Counted from the first letter of the stretch, positions 34,101-49,100 are shown. The stretch: 64,000 nucleotides of DNA from Lagopus muta (GCF_023343835.1 NC_064435.1:58301634-58365633); one strand, 5' to 3'. The notes: generated by a model from the letters alone, not told the origin. Program-made: numbers and translations.

Positions 34101-37100
34101 GAGAAAGGCATAATGTAATTGCCCCTCTGCCATTGTACCTTTTTCTCTTTCCCCCAAGTTTTGAGTAGATTAAAGGATCCATTGCTCAAGCATACAAGGC
34201 TACCACCAGCACACTGCAGACACATGCTTAAAAATACAACACTGTGAAAGGGTGCTCCAACAGGAGCAAATCTGTTTAGTGATCTCTGATTTGATGTTTG
34301 CGTGGAAGAGGAAGAGATTCTACTCGCTCAGATCTCCTTTAGTGTAGTACTTTCCGAAAATGTACTCACTTTTAGGATGTCATCCAGATGCATCACTTCC
34401 TGGTCCAGGTCCTGAAACTCTTTGTACTGCTCTTTATGAGGCTCAAGAGCTAAGAGAAGCCCTTGCAAGGCTTCTTCAATGCTTCCATCGAGATAAGACT
34501 TGTAGCCTTCTGACTCCCCACTGATGGACCCCTCACATGGCAGCCTCTCTGGGGTCCCAGGCACCTCAGCAGACGTCAGCCTTTTCACCAGCTGCTTGGT
34601 GATGTTGCCCTCATAGGTGTCCAGCTCCACCGGCTTTAGTTCAGAACCTTCATCTGTGTCCTGCAGGAGAGACACCGGGACGCTCGCCTCTATAAAGACA
34701 CGATCGCTCCTGGCATCGGAGGGCTTTTGGCAAGCTTCAGAATGTGCCCTGGGGGTGGCCTTGATCCCAGTCACTGCTGCCTCTCCGGAGGATGGCAGGT
34801 CCTTGGGCTCAGGGACAGAGTCTCCGCAGGAGTCACTGCTGCTGCAGTCTGGGCTCGAGCTCTGAGACGACTTGTGAGCTCGGTGCTGAGTAGCAGTGGT
34901 GGTGATATCGGGGCTGGAGCTGACGTGAGCAGAGGAGGGCTCTGCTGGGTTGGCAGGGGGCACGCGGTCTTCATAAGGCAGGTCGCCAAAAGTGAAGGAA
35001 AGAGGCCGCTTCTCAGTGGTTGCTGTTCCATTTTCAAAGACATCATCTGGCAAGTTTGACTGAAAAGAGAATTGAGAAAGAGAGAAAATGTCTTTCATGT
35101 CTCATTGGAAAGAAAAAAAAAATGATCTATGTGTCTGGGAAAGACAAATACAAGGAATAAGATTTGAGAAGCAGTCAAGACTTGAGAAATGGGAAAATTG
35201 AAGTCCAACTTGTGCTTTCATCTGGCACAGTTCCCGACTCCAGAAGGATTCTGCTGGTAACTCTAGGTTCAACATCTCTTTGGGGTAAGTCAAGAGCTCT
35301 GGTAAGCATGTCCCACAGGAGCAACCAAGCACTGTTTGTCTAAGCAAATTGACAGCACTTCCATGGCACTACCCCACTTCTTGTGGGAAATCCTCCTGAT
35401 GGGCTGCACTCAAGCTATCTTGGCTACATTTTCACATTCTTACAGATTTCTGTTGTATTTATTTCCTGACTTTTAAAGTAGCAATCCCTAAACTGTAAAA
35501 CAGTCTGCTCCAAAAGTTTCTCCAGTCACATCATTTTAATGGGGATATGACCATGCTATTCCTTTCCTGTAGAAAGTACACAACCACATGCAGATACCTC
35601 TGCCTATTGCTGAACGTGAGCTACACAAGAATCATGTTCAACACGAACTTAATCCAAAAGGAAACAGAAGGATTTGTGTGGTGGTGTACTGAGCAGAATA
35701 CTGATCACTTAGGAAACAAAAACAGCATATATTGATCCAAAAATGATATCACATGTTCCCCCCAGAGTGATTATCAGCACATATATACATTCACCCCTGG
35801 CTCACCTATGGGGACACAACACTGCAGGTTGTCTACCTGACCCCACTGCCTATCTGACGCACAAATTTTGCCTTAATCTCATGTTAAACTCACTTACTGC
35901 ACACTGGAGAGTGTTAGAACATTTCTGCTGACTTCTTCCCTGCTATCAGGTTTGAAGCATCTCAGAGCTGTAGTACACATCCTTCTATTATTTTACACAG
36001 TTTTTAGAACGGAAAGAAAGGCAAAAAGCAGTAAGGAGGGGAAGTACAAGAACCTGCCTGGAGGCAGAATGTAATAAATTAAAGCCTGAAATTTCACACT
36101 GATGGGCTCTGAAGCAAATTTTAGCCTTCATTACGTGGCAAACTCATGCAAAAGCACAGCACAGATGAATTGCAACTAGTATTTTGCTGACAATTTGCTG
36201 GAAGGAACTATAGGCACTCCCGTGTTGGCAAGGTACTCACAGTTAAAATGTTTGAAATTTTCATCATTTTTCCAGCAGCTTTTTTCCCTAGACATAACGA
36301 CACTCTTATTTCTTCTTTCCCCTCACATGAGTGCACTTTCAACCTCTCTTTTACTGCTGAAAGTCAAGTCACTCAGCAAATGTGTAACATCAATCAGCAT
36401 GGCACGCCATTTTCAATAACTTCATTTTTAAGAATACCATACTGGCTTGTGCTCCTGCTCTGCACTCCTCTCTGCACTCAGAACATTACCCCTGTAGAAA
36501 CCAAGAGGAACTTTGCTTTACCACAAGCAGCGTGGGTTCACACTCACGCTCTCCCCTGTCAGCAGTCAGCAAAATAAGCCAGTTGCACCAGAAAGCAGCA
36601 CACAAGGCATGCATGGGAATGGAGATGCCACATGGGGACTGATACACTCCTTCAGCACACAAATACCAGGACTCACATATAGCTCTAGCCCCGCTTTGGG
36701 GCTTAGCCTGAGCGATGGCAGATCACTAAAAGAGCGACTGCGCCGAAGCTTGTCAAAGAAAGTGTCTTGCAGAGCATCTAAGATTGCCAACCTTGGCCTG
36801 TCTTGCAGGGGATGCAGCCATTTCTTCAACAGTTAAAAGCAAACATGGTAAGGAGGGCAGGTTAACTGAATGCTTTGCAGCAGAGTATTTAAATTACAGG
36901 CACAGGACACAGCACTTGTAAAATTCACATCTCTACAGATGGCCTATTCAGCTTAATATGCAGTCCTTATAAAGCATTCAGAAGTTGTTTCACACAAAAT
37001 CTAAGAGCACCTTACAAATCTCTTTTTTACCAGGGGACGCATTAAAAATACTATTGCGGCAATGCCTGTTTAACCACTGCTACAGGAAGAACAGAGATTT

Positions 37101-40100
37101 TATAGAGATTACTCAAGTAACACAGCAGTCAGGGGAGAACAGTTACATGGTAGTTGGCCATATAGCATGCCAGGACCACCGTCACCTTCTTTGAGGATTA
37201 GCAGCTAGAAATGCATTTGCTTTATAAGCGTCTGTGAGGGTAACCTGCTGACACCAGGGAAAAAAGCCTAGATGTAGAAAGCAATGAAGCATTTGCAGTG
37301 TTTGAACTGTGCTAGGGTTTCTCATTACATAAACATGAAGCCAAGGAGGGCTTACAAAGAACGAGTGATCCTTGAAGGTTGGCGTCTCTGGAGTGCCTTG
37401 GCTGTACATGGACATTCTCCTTTGGAGAGCGGAGGCCTTGCTCACATTTCCCGTGGTGGGGGTCAGGTCCTCCACATCAAAGGGGCTGCAAGCACACAGA
37501 TGGGGAAAATAAAATAAAATAAAATAATAATTAAAAAAACACTGTTAGGCTGATGGAGAAGGAATTTCAGGTCCACAGAAAGGATTTTTTGAAAAGGGTG
37601 TTTATTAGCACATCAAATCTCAGAGCTGGCATTTTTTTTAACTGGAGTGTTTTAAAATGTTAATTAAGCAGCAGGCTCAGATGTACAGTTTTCATTTCTA
37701 AAAGCATTTTATTCTCAGAAACCTTTTATGCAGTACTGCCTGCTTCTCACAAGAAGGGTATTCTTGAAGCAGAGTTGACAGGTAGAACATGTAATAACAA
37801 GGTAGGTGCTCAGTAGAGTTAACAGTAGCTAATAGAGCTGTTGTATTATAAAGGAAATCAGTTGCTGTCATTGCTAGCTTCATGTTTATTGGATTACAAG
37901 AAACAGCATACATGACTGTAGAAGTAAAACAATAATGCTGCTTAAGAAATGACAGTTATCTATTTCATTAAAACACACTGAGAATTAGCTCTGAATCCAA
38001 ACATTATCAGCTTACCCATGCTTACCACTGCAGATAGACAGTGCTAGGAAACTTCCCACTGCCTTCACACCACATACAAAACCCACAAAGTCCAGCTTAT
38101 AAACCATGTTTTTTCCCACAAAGAGAGAAGAGACTACATTGATAGATCTCTTCTGTGTGATTTTTGTCCACTTTTCTTTAAAACAGCCACTTGACACAGA
38201 GACCATCCAACCAGTTCTACTTACTACCAGGTGATTTCAAGGTTCAGCTTGATTGTGCCAAGGTCATTAATGTCTACTGCAACCACCTGGGGCCGAGCTG
38301 CAAACAGGTCTTTTGTTTCACAGGTTACACTTCCTACAAGGATGTGAGTAGCAAGTCCCTTCACTTCTGTCACCTACAAGAGAAAAAAACAGGACATCCA
38401 TGATCATGCAAGGTACTGTAATCCTTAATTACAAGAAATGGTTTTGGTTTTTTTCTGGACTGGGCCTCTTGCTAGAAGGCTTTTAAAATATGATTATATT
38501 TGTTGTGTCTTCATTACTTACAGAAAAACTACAGAAAAATGAAAATTTATTTTCTCTTTTTCATAAATGTATGATTGCACACAATCATGCTTACAAAACA
38601 CAGGCATATCTTGTATGTTTACTTCACAGTTTTTGTTGGTGTCAGAAGAGAACAAGCAGGCTGGGTCAGACCAAGGACTGTCTTGTGTTGTATTTGTTCT
38701 TCCACAGTGACTGTATGTGGAGTCTGAGGGAATGGCAGTAGCAGGCATAGTGTATCTGTGATTTCATCTAATATTCTCTCTGCAATAGGCAGCTTTCATA
38801 TTAGTGTATTTCCTAATAAAGTTTGCCTATCTAGTAACCCCTAATACAGAGACTCATTTCTCTGTATTTGTTTCCTGTAACTCTGAACCTATGTAATCAT
38901 TACATCTATAATGGTGTTTGGTAAAGACTTGTACAAATCTAGTAGGAAAAAATCTCACATAAAACCATTTAAGTTTTTATAGTAAGAGTAGAATACAGCA
39001 CTATTCAAGCTTACGTGTACATTTATCTCTTTTCTTGAAAATTCAGAGGGATAGTTATACATGCAGATCCTGTACAGAGGACAGGATCTGGAATCAGGCA
39101 TGAAGAGAGATGTTAAACTTTGGGAACTGCTGTGTAAGAACTGCAAAAGAATCAGGTGCACAAGTTTGTTTAGTGCAGCTGGTTGGTAGGACTGAGCTTT
39201 GGGGCTGTTCCAACTTACACCTGACTGTCCCCTGCGTGTGTTTGAACTGGAGACCTCTGTATTTCTCCAGATCAACAGATGCTGCTCTCTTATCTGAGCA
39301 GCATTAACTAACTCATCAGTAGTGGATTTTTTTGGGTTTTCAGTTTGCTTTTGTTGTTGTTTTGCTGAATACTGTTAGCAAAAAGGTTTCTATAGATTTA
39401 TGTTGCTTTAGTGAAAATAACTAAGAGTTGCTGGAGAGTGATGTGAGGCAAGGGTTACGTTGGTAAAGGTGCCTATATAGGGAGCATTAAGACAACCTCT
39501 CCCACATGGGTTACCAAACTGATTAGCCTTGTAGCATCTAGGACTGCATAGTACTATGGCACTTCTTTTAGTCAAGTGTGCTTGAAATACTAATTATGAC
39601 TCATTTCAAAGAAGTTTCATGATCTACTTCTGTATTTTTGCTGATAGTGCACATAAAGGCAGTCTCTTGGCTCTTGTCTTGCTTGCAGGCAGAGAAGTTA
39701 GTATGCATACCTTTATGGAGATCAGCCCAACAATGAGAGGGAGGAAGACCATTTCTTCTCCATCCCAGCTTTGCTTGCCATTTACTTCTATTTTGCCTTT
39801 CAATTTCCATCGCTGGCGACCATAACGCATGAAAATCTGAAAAAGAAAACTCCTCTTATTATCTTGAGCAATATGCTCTCTTAATGCTCAAATATTGGAA
39901 AGGGAAGGTCACCTTTTGCAGTTCCCTAACTCCTACAGCTTGATGGGTAGGCTAAGCGGGGTTTGGCTGTCCCCCGTTGAGAGGCCTTTGCAGTTGCAGG
40001 GCTTTGGCTGATGATGAAAACAGAGTGACAGTGGTGCAACACCTCAAACTGAGGTGGTATGCTGGTATGGCTGCCATGGACTTCAGAGCTGGCTGGGTAA

Positions 40101-43100
40101 AACCAGCACCAACGTTGGGCCTGCAGAGGCTTGCAGGCATGAAAGTGGTGGGAGAAACTGATGATAGCCAGAGTGGGGAATCAATGACCAAGACAGCTGC
40201 AAGCTGCAGATTGTAGGGGGAATCCATAATCAAACCACTGCAAATTCCCTGCTGGACAGAGCTGGAGACTTTTAGTTTAACCTATTTCTAATGAACCTGC
40301 TTTTGATGTTCTCTAGGTCACTGCAGTGACCTGAGATACTGACACAGCTTCACAGCATGTAGCACTGGGGTTTCAAAATAAATGATTCTGTGTCTTTCTG
40401 CTTCCTCAAGAAAACTCCAGCATACAGTTAAGAATGTTTGCAATGACCTGTCCAGTGAGCTGCATATGTAGGGTGAGGTATATGCTTTATTTCCAGAAGA
40501 ATTGGAAATGCTTGTTGAGAACAAGATGGTGAAAAGCATGCCCTAATTCTGGGAGACACTTAAACACAAGAAAAAAGCCTTATTTTCATTTAAAAAAAAA
40601 AAAAAAAGTCTTGTAGTTCATGGAATAGCTATCACCCAGTGCTCCAAATGTAATTTTCAGGTCTTGTGACAGATGCCCTAACACAGGAAGATAGAGATCT
40701 GCAATGATTTTCAGAAAGCTTACAGGAAAACTAGCAGCTGTTTCTTGGCATGTAGATGTCAGTAAGTTTTGCTCAATGCAGAGTAAAATGCAGCAGGAGT
40801 CTGCCTCCCTTTTAATTCTTCTTGTGTTGAACCAGAAGCCAAGTGCTACATACCTCATACTGATCCCCAGGGCAGAGTCGAGCAAAGCCAGCCAGACCTG
40901 GGGAGAGAGACAGAAAGTGAGGGTCAGTGCAGATAAACAGCCCCCTGCGTCTACCCAATGGCCACCAGCTGTGACAAGAGAGGGCAGCAGCCCTGTCAGC
41001 CCACCCTCTATGGGGATGGTTGTTTTTTTTCCTTTGGTACAGAAATTCATCATGTAGTGGTTTTGTGCATATCAAAGACTCGCACTTCCCAGCTTTTTTC
41101 CCTCTGAGCATACTTCTCCCTTTTGTGTAATAACTATAAAACAGAGGAAATAGCTTCCTGACATCATCTGGTTTCAGAAGCTGGGCTTCATGCTCTGACT
41201 ATCACAAGGCGTAGGCGAGCTGCTGATTACCAGCAGTTCTTGCTGGTTAACCCAAATCAGCCCCAGCTATCTGTTCTGAAGTCTGAACAAGAAGTCTGTG
41301 TTATAACTTCCTAGTGGAAACACAGGGAGGCAGAAGGACTCCTGCATCCATGGTGTAACCACTGCTGTACTACCCCAGTGTCTTTGAGTACTAACTACAT
41401 CAAGAACCACAAGTGACCTCTGTAATATGAGATTTATCCCATCTTTCCCCAGAGGGGTGATATATATGCCACAAGAGCTTTGCTGCACTGTCTGCTTGAG
41501 AGCTTTTCTTAAAAGGATGTCATGATGCTATTTCTGCATAGGCACCATACATATGAAATGGAAAGTTTCCTGGGGTTCGTGACCATTCTGCGGTCCCAGG
41601 GAAGCCACCACCCCCCTCCTGGCCTTGTAACTTGCCCTTCTGCAGGACGGGGAAAACTGGCTGCTTTCTGGTCGCCCAACCCTCTACATAGGGAATCTCT
41701 TCTTCCTCACTGATCTCTTTATTAGGTAGCTACTGCATTTGTTTTGTTAAGAAAAAATAATTGCTTCATTTCTTTCAGCTGCTCAGCACCCCAGGAATAC
41801 ACCATGTTTTTTCTGTCCTCTCATACCAGCTGCTGCTGGTACTTTCATAGAGAGAAAGAGTTTATTAGCATCAGCACAGCTAAGCTGTGCCCTAACGTTG
41901 GCTTCTACTACCAGGCTGCAGGTAGACTTTGGGACCAACTAGATCCCTCTTGTGCAGTCACGGCCTGTCCCAGTAATCTGCTGATCATTCATTTCTTTCA
42001 TCAGAAAATAGTTTTCTTCACTCATCCTATTGCTTAGCTGAATAAAGATGCCCTTGTTCAGAGCTCATATTACCAATTCCTGTCTAATTTATTTACTGTT
42101 TATAAATAATTCAAACTTTTTAGCACTCCACTGCTGCTCCCCTCTCCCTAGGCACGCTTTTACAAAGGAATTTGATCTCTGCTGGGACGCATCTCTGAAA
42201 GCATCTGAGGAACATAAAAGGCCCCTTCTTTGCTCACTGGATGGGGGGGGATGTGGCTTGGGCCTCTGTGTGCATTCTGTCTGGAGCTGAGGTCTGTGCC
42301 CAGTGACAGGCCCTGCCAGGCACCAGCTTAGGCAGGAACTGAGGTCTAGGAATGAGGTCTTAAGGCTGCTGTTCAGGTCTCTGCAGCCTGATGATGGGCA
42401 GACTGAACAGTGCACAGCTGCTGAGCTCAAATCACTGTCACAAGGCACGTAGGTTTTGGTGACGAGCAGCTCTTGGGGCCTCAGTGTATAGCAGGAACCA
42501 ATGGCTCTCGTCATAGAATCATTAAGGTTGGAAAAGACCACTAAGATCGCCTAGTCCAACTGTCTACCCATCTCCACTAACCACGTCCATCAGTGCCACA
42601 CCCACACAGTTCTTAAACACCTCCCTGGGCAGACAGTTCTAGTGCCTTACCATTCTTTCAGAGAAGAAATTTTCCCCAATATCCAACCTGAACCTCCCTT
42701 GATGCACCTTGAAGAGGTCAGTGCAATTAGTGGCAGGACAGGTTGGCTGCTAGGTGGCTATGTAAGATATCAGAACACAAACGTATTTTGCATTCAGGGC
42801 CCTGAAGCCTTCTGCAGCATGCATAGCTCTGCTCAAGTGCAGGAATGTGGGCAGGTGGATTTCAGTGCTGGACTAGTGTTGCTCTAAGAATGACCTGAGT
42901 GTTTTGCTGTCTGCTTCAAAGAGGGGCAAGGGCACTTCCCTGTGCATCATAACAAGGCACTTGGCTTACCCACTCAGACTTCCTACAGTCCCATATTGGG
43001 TTTTCCTGTTTAATTTCAGCTGATTAATCCTGAGCTACCGCTCTTTCTAGCAAGCTTATTATCTTTATTTTGAGAAATGATTAGGTTTAAAAAAAAAAAA

Positions 43101-46100
43101 AAAGTATTGTACTATCAATAGGTGTACAGAGGTTAGGCTAAGTAGGATTATCATGGTGGAAGGATAATAAATGAAAAATGTTCACAATAAGCTCCACAAA
43201 AAGCAATCTCTAAAAGAGATCCTTCCTCAGTGGCAGTCTTTGGGTTAACCAGACACAACTTAAATGGGGTCCAGGAGAGGTGGAGCCAGGCTCCACCCTC
43301 TTCTGGTAGCACAGGTGAATTGCCTTCACCTGTGCTCCTGTGCCTGACTCATTGCTCACCTCAGGTGGTCAATCAGAAGTTCAGGCTGTGATCAACATTT
43401 CCCATACCTGTATCAATCATAAAAGCACAGCATAGGCCTCCTGCTTCCTGATGGTGCTGTGTGGGTTGGCTCACTTTTCACATAAGCAACAGAGTGCACT
43501 AAAATAACTGTCACTGGTGTGGCTAGGAACAGGTAAGCGTTGGGGGGAGGAATACTTTGAGTTTTAACATTGGATTCTAAAATTAGTAGCACAGTTGGCT
43601 GTGCTGTGGTGTAATGAAAGGATGCTTGCAATGTGATCACTAGGCTTTTGTGCTGGAGTTGCTCTAGCTGTGCTAATAGCAAAAGTTGGATTGTCCTACT
43701 GGATTCCCATTCCTGGAGAAAGTGGCCTAGATAGGAGTCATGGTGTCCTAATTAGAAAATACTTAGTAATACAGTATTTCTCTTTGTTAATTTCTCATTT
43801 GGCTTCTTCATGGTACAAGAATGTTTAGATATAGCTGTTATCTGTGGTTTGCTCTCTGCTTCACTGTAGCCCACAGGCCTTTGTACAGGACTTGGGTATC
43901 CAAGAGAGAAGGGGCCAGGCCTTTTCAGCCCAGTTGTTAGTGATGCCCTGATACCTTCTGCAACGCGTCACCTTGTGTTGAACTGTGCATCACACTGCAT
44001 TTGCAGCAACTATGGAAATACCCTGAGGGGCTTGATGCAATTTGCTTTCTGTGCTGTATGGCCTCGGGTTTACTATTTTGAAGTTCAGCTCCATGGATGT
44101 TCATGTAGCTCCTAAAGGGTTGTGGGGATAGAGGCAAAAGGTGCAGTAGCCTTCAAACTGAATTGCTTTGGCTGTTGGGAGGAGCATTTGGGTGAGCCTA
44201 ACTATCACGTCTCCCTTGAAAACATGAATCATTTTATTGGAAGAATCTCTCTGCAAACTCTGCCCCCAGCTCTGTGATCCTTTCCAAAGGTAGATGTGCA
44301 AGTCAGAGTTTGAAGGCTCAGCAATTAGTGTAGTGGAGGGGAAAGCAAGCTTCTAAGTACATATAAAACCAAAGCATCTCAGTTCCCTCAGTACCAGGCA
44401 CAGACTGACTTCTGCTGTTCAGTGAAAGCAAAGGTGAAAAAGTAATTACCTTTCATCTTGATACTAAACTCCCCCAGCAGGTTTTCCAGCTCTGCTTCAA
44501 TGGTACACATGTTCTGTTAAGGAAGACAGAATAGCAAGGTCAGAAAAACCCTCCTTTTTTTCCTTTGGAAATAAACACTTCTATTATGCAAAGGGAAGGT
44601 ATTTTTCATTAAAATCAATATGCAAGAGCTACTCCAGTTTTTAGCAAAATCTGGCCCTAAAAACAGCAGCTGAGCTATACTTGCTCACACCGAAGCTGAA
44701 TGTAACCCTGAGATCTAATCCTGGCATTAGCAGTGGGCAGCTGTGGCCCTTAAAGGATAGCATGGCTACTGTCCCTGTCTTCTCCAGCCAGGATGCGGGC
44801 CAGCAGCAGCTCCATGCCACAGTAGCTCCCAGCATGTTTTTAATCTCCCAAGAAACATGGACGACATTAAAAATAAAGACTGTGTGAGATGGGTACTTGA
44901 CCCTCCCCAGAAGAGCTAGGCAGGATGCCACAGCTTGTGCGTTGTGATGTTTGCAGCACTATCAGACTTTCCATAATTAAACAGCTGGTTTAATAAAATA
45001 GATAGTAATCACAGCAATTGAAACTGGATGCAGAGCACAAGATGTCTGCTTGTTCTAGCTACCCTGCCACCCTAATGTCTGCAGGATGGGAAAGAGCATG
45101 TATGGTTGTGACATATGTAGGTTCGGGCCAGATTTACTTCTTTAAATGCAGTGATTCCTGGAGTATAGCCCTGGTCTTTTGGAACATAACCATTATTATT
45201 TCAAAGAACTCTTTGGGTTTATGTCACCCATCTTTGTAAGATAGCAGGCATTCACGAGAAAACAACAATTTTCCTTCAGTGGTTTTACATCTAACCCTTT
45301 TATCTGGATGTGATTATCACTGAAATGAGCGGCCAAGTTTTCATGGCCTTTAAACAATGAAAATGGAAGGCCAAATGGATGAAGACATACCTCTGTGTAT
45401 TCTTTGTAACTCCTGTTGATTTCGGTTAAACTCTCTCGAGCTGCTTTGCTGGCAGGAGACATTGCAAAGGCCTGTTTCATCTTGCTGGCACCATCACAGA
45501 GACGTCTCTGAATACAGTAGGCCTCGTAAAGCTCATCCACCTAGAGCAAACAACAGGAACGGTGAGGAAGGGAGGAAAAAAAAAGATGAACTGAGAACTC
45601 AATGAAGTAAAACAATTGTGTTACAAGGAAACTAAGCCAAACAAGCGATTAAACCCTCAGATGGAGAGTGAGTGGATGAATGAAGCTGTCAGTGAAGCTG
45701 TCATACTGTCACAGCTGACCAAAAAAAAAGCACAAGATAGAAGTATCTTCTACTGCATAAATCTCATTACTGTGATAACAGATGCTTTGCAGCAACTCAT
45801 CTGCTTACCCTGTGTGCCCTTAAGTTTTGCTGCTGCCTTTCCCTCCAGTTTGGGACACGTGCAATTGCAGCTGTACAGGAGGAACGCAGCAAGCTTCTAA
45901 AATAAATATACTGGTGTCATAAGTGCTCTTTCAAAGATGTGGGCGATGTCCACACTGCCAGATGGGAGTGGGCATGCTAATTGGCACATTTCTTAGGGAC
46001 AGCAGTGTCCTCAGTATTGCTAACACCAGCCATGCATTAAGACTGTTGCAGTATTGGACTGACAGGTAATAGTGGGAGAAGGGGGGGTGATTTTAAATCC

Positions 46101-49100
46101 TCAACAACTAGGAGTTGTAGCCCAAATAAGAAAAAGTTTAGAAACAGCTAAATTCAGTTTTGAACTTCAGCTCCATAGATGCTTGCATAATTTCCTTGTG
46201 ATCTTCTTAGAGTCCTTGGCATGGCCGAGGCACCAGACATTCAGTAAGCAGTCTGGAGGTTTTGTAATATTTGGTGATGTACAATGTGAAGTCTCACCTG
46301 GATCAAGCCTGCAGTGGATTTACATGTGTCTCATGCTTTGGTTTTCCTTTTCTCTCTAATCCCTGCACTGAATGTATATGCTTTACACCATCCAAGCTGT
46401 CCAGTGGAAGTCTACAATGGTATAGTTTAATTTATGGTTGAGAAAACAGGTTTTCTAATCTGACATTATCGGGGGAGGAGAGGAAAAGAGAAAGATGCAT
46501 CTCTTCCTGCTTCTTATGTCCCTGTGAGGATGGAATGATATGTGTTCTTTATCTAGAATAACTGTTTTCCTTTGTTCTCTGTCATTAAGTGTCTGCCCTA
46601 CCCATGCTGGTGCTTTCTCATGGATTTTCGCAGAATTTCTTTCTGTGGAAGCTTCCAGCACCTTGGCTTTGTTAGTCTATGATCATTTTGCTGTGCTAGA
46701 AATGATCCTGATTCAGGTGTGCTGCAATTGTCTTCTTTTTTTTTTCTTTTTCTTTTTTTTTTTTTCAAGCCTGCTTAATCTTTAGCAAAAGGTGTCACTG
46801 ATTATTTATTTGGAGTGGGGCTGCTCATCCTGACTTCTTCAAAACACGACATTGACTCGTACAAGACAGACATATTCCTGATAGCAGAAGCCCTTACTGT
46901 TGGTTCTCCAACCAACATGGGAACTACTCTGCAAGTGAAATGGTGCAGCAAAGGGTAATGGAAGCCATAGGCAGCATCTTGACATTTCAGAGTTACAGGA
47001 AAAACTTTCTTGGTGATGTACCCACCACTTTACCACTTCTAAGTCAGCACTGTTCCCTAAGCTAAAGACAGATCCTACAAATGGCCATTTCTTGGAGTTG
47101 ACTCCTGCCATCAGGGTGGAGCACTGACTTTGTGCTGCTATCTCCAGTGTGAACATGCTCATCTGCCCCAATAAATGAGTGTGGTCTGCTGCTGCACACT
47201 GTTCTCACCCTTTGCTTCCTATGCAGCGGGTGCCCTTGTTCAGCACAGGGTCAAAAGAGCCCTCCGGCATCTGAAACAAAACTGTGCTGTCACCTGAACA
47301 AGCCCACCAGTTTTAATGCAATGCAACTCTACTTCTCCTGCCTCTGTTGCTGTGGGTTACAGGAAGAAAACTAATGTGCTCAGGTGACCAGTGTTACCCT
47401 CTTGCATTTGGTGCCTTTCATTCCTATTACAAGCATAGAAACCATTAGCTTTAAAAGGACTGGAGTGGGAAGGTCTTGAATGGAAATGTTCTCCAAGCAG
47501 TAATTTTGCCATTCATGTTGCCAGCAAGAAAGAAAGTGGCTGGGGGAACAAAATTTCAGCCTATTGCCTGTTGACTTTTTTCAGCTCTCAGAGTAAGAGA
47601 ACACAAAATTAAAAGGTTTGATGGACTATCATAATTGGAGCACTTCAAGCTGTATGAATGCTTTTCAAATGGCTCTCAAAACGCATTTCCTCCGTCAAAA
47701 ATAATTCCTTCTTTTGTCAGGCTCAGAAAAGTAACTAATAACTAGCAGATATGCTTATAACCAAGAGAACGCATGTTGTGGGCCTCATCCAACTCTAAAC
47801 TGTATAGGTATAAATCACAAAGCGTACCTCTGCTGGGTACAAGACACTCATTCTCACCAATGCAATCAAGAGGATGTGAGCCCACCAAACCATGCAGCAG
47901 AAGCTGCACAAGATGACCGAGACCAGCAAAAATACTGAATCTGGGAGAGGCTTTGTCAAATCCACCTCCCTGGAAGGTGGAGGGAGGGGGCAGTATTAGG
48001 TTCAGGAGTTGTTTTTTCTAATGTAGGACATGCTTGGGGTGCTTGTTACCTTGCTAATGTGGAACTCCAGCCTCCTCATGTATCGTTCAACTGCTTTGAT
48101 TTGCTGGGGGAAACAGAAAGTAGAGAGTGAGGCACATGTGAACACATCTGCAAGATATTTCCACTCTAGCTTGTGTCTTCAGATCCCCAGGAGTCTGAGG
48201 AACTCCTCCTTAATGCATGCAAGGCATTGCTGACCATGAATCTGGCCTCAACTGTCCCACCTTACTGTGACTAAGCTGCTGCTGAAAATGGAGCTCGCTG
48301 ATATCTGCACATAATATGCTTTCAGGTACAAAGCCATGTTTTCTGATAGAGTCTGCAACAATTTTCTTTGATGCGAGTTCCCTAGTTCATTTGAAATTAG
48401 TAAGTTGAGCACTTTTGGCTTAAAAACCTCTGTATTTTCACTACTTTGAAAGCCTATATTAAAACGGGTAAGATTTTGCATTTCAAAACCTATTCTCCTG
48501 AATAAACTGTTTTTGAAAGCAAAATCAAGCTTGGCATTTCAACTGAAAAAAGCCAAATAGTTCAGGAAAAGCTTTTGAGGGCTTTTATTTTGTTTCAGCC
48601 AAAATTTCCCATACAGAAGGAATACCTTCAATTCTTCAGCTTGTTCCCCCCCCCCCCCCCCCAGCAGTGCCCAGAGCAGGAGTAAGCAGTGATCACACAG
48701 GCTGTAATTACCCCAAGGGCAGCTATCAGCAAGCCCACCTCTGTACAGTTCGCTTCTCTGGGGATTTTGTCCTGCTCTTTTGAATATTCATGCCATGAAG
48801 CGCTGGCTGGCTCTCACTCAGAGGAGAAAACGTAAGACGAAAGGCAGCTGCTTGAGCCCTTGGCTTGTCCCTCTGGAGTTGGCCTGTAGACACCCAGCAT
48901 GTGCCCTTGCCAGCCTCCCACCCCTGCTGGTGGTTACAGGGCAAAGTTGTACAAGCAACTGATTCAATGGCTTGCAGGTAACTTCTGCATCAAAGACATT
49001 AGCCTGGCTGCTAGAGCAGGCTGAGAGTTTCCAGCTCCGCACATCGTACAAATACCAATGCTACCTTGCAAGTGTTAAAAAGGGTAACATACCTTATCTA

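Noticed and set aside
34617-35059. Plus-strand frames of 82 and 110 codons
   Set aside because: Antisense to the large RIPOR2 exon 13; composition is a mirror of the Ser/Pro-rich coding sequence.
40586-41111. Three overlapping frames of 99-155 codons
   Set aside because: Two include the 44-nt RIPOR2 exon plus intron and the third is antisense; none has family motifs outside that exon.
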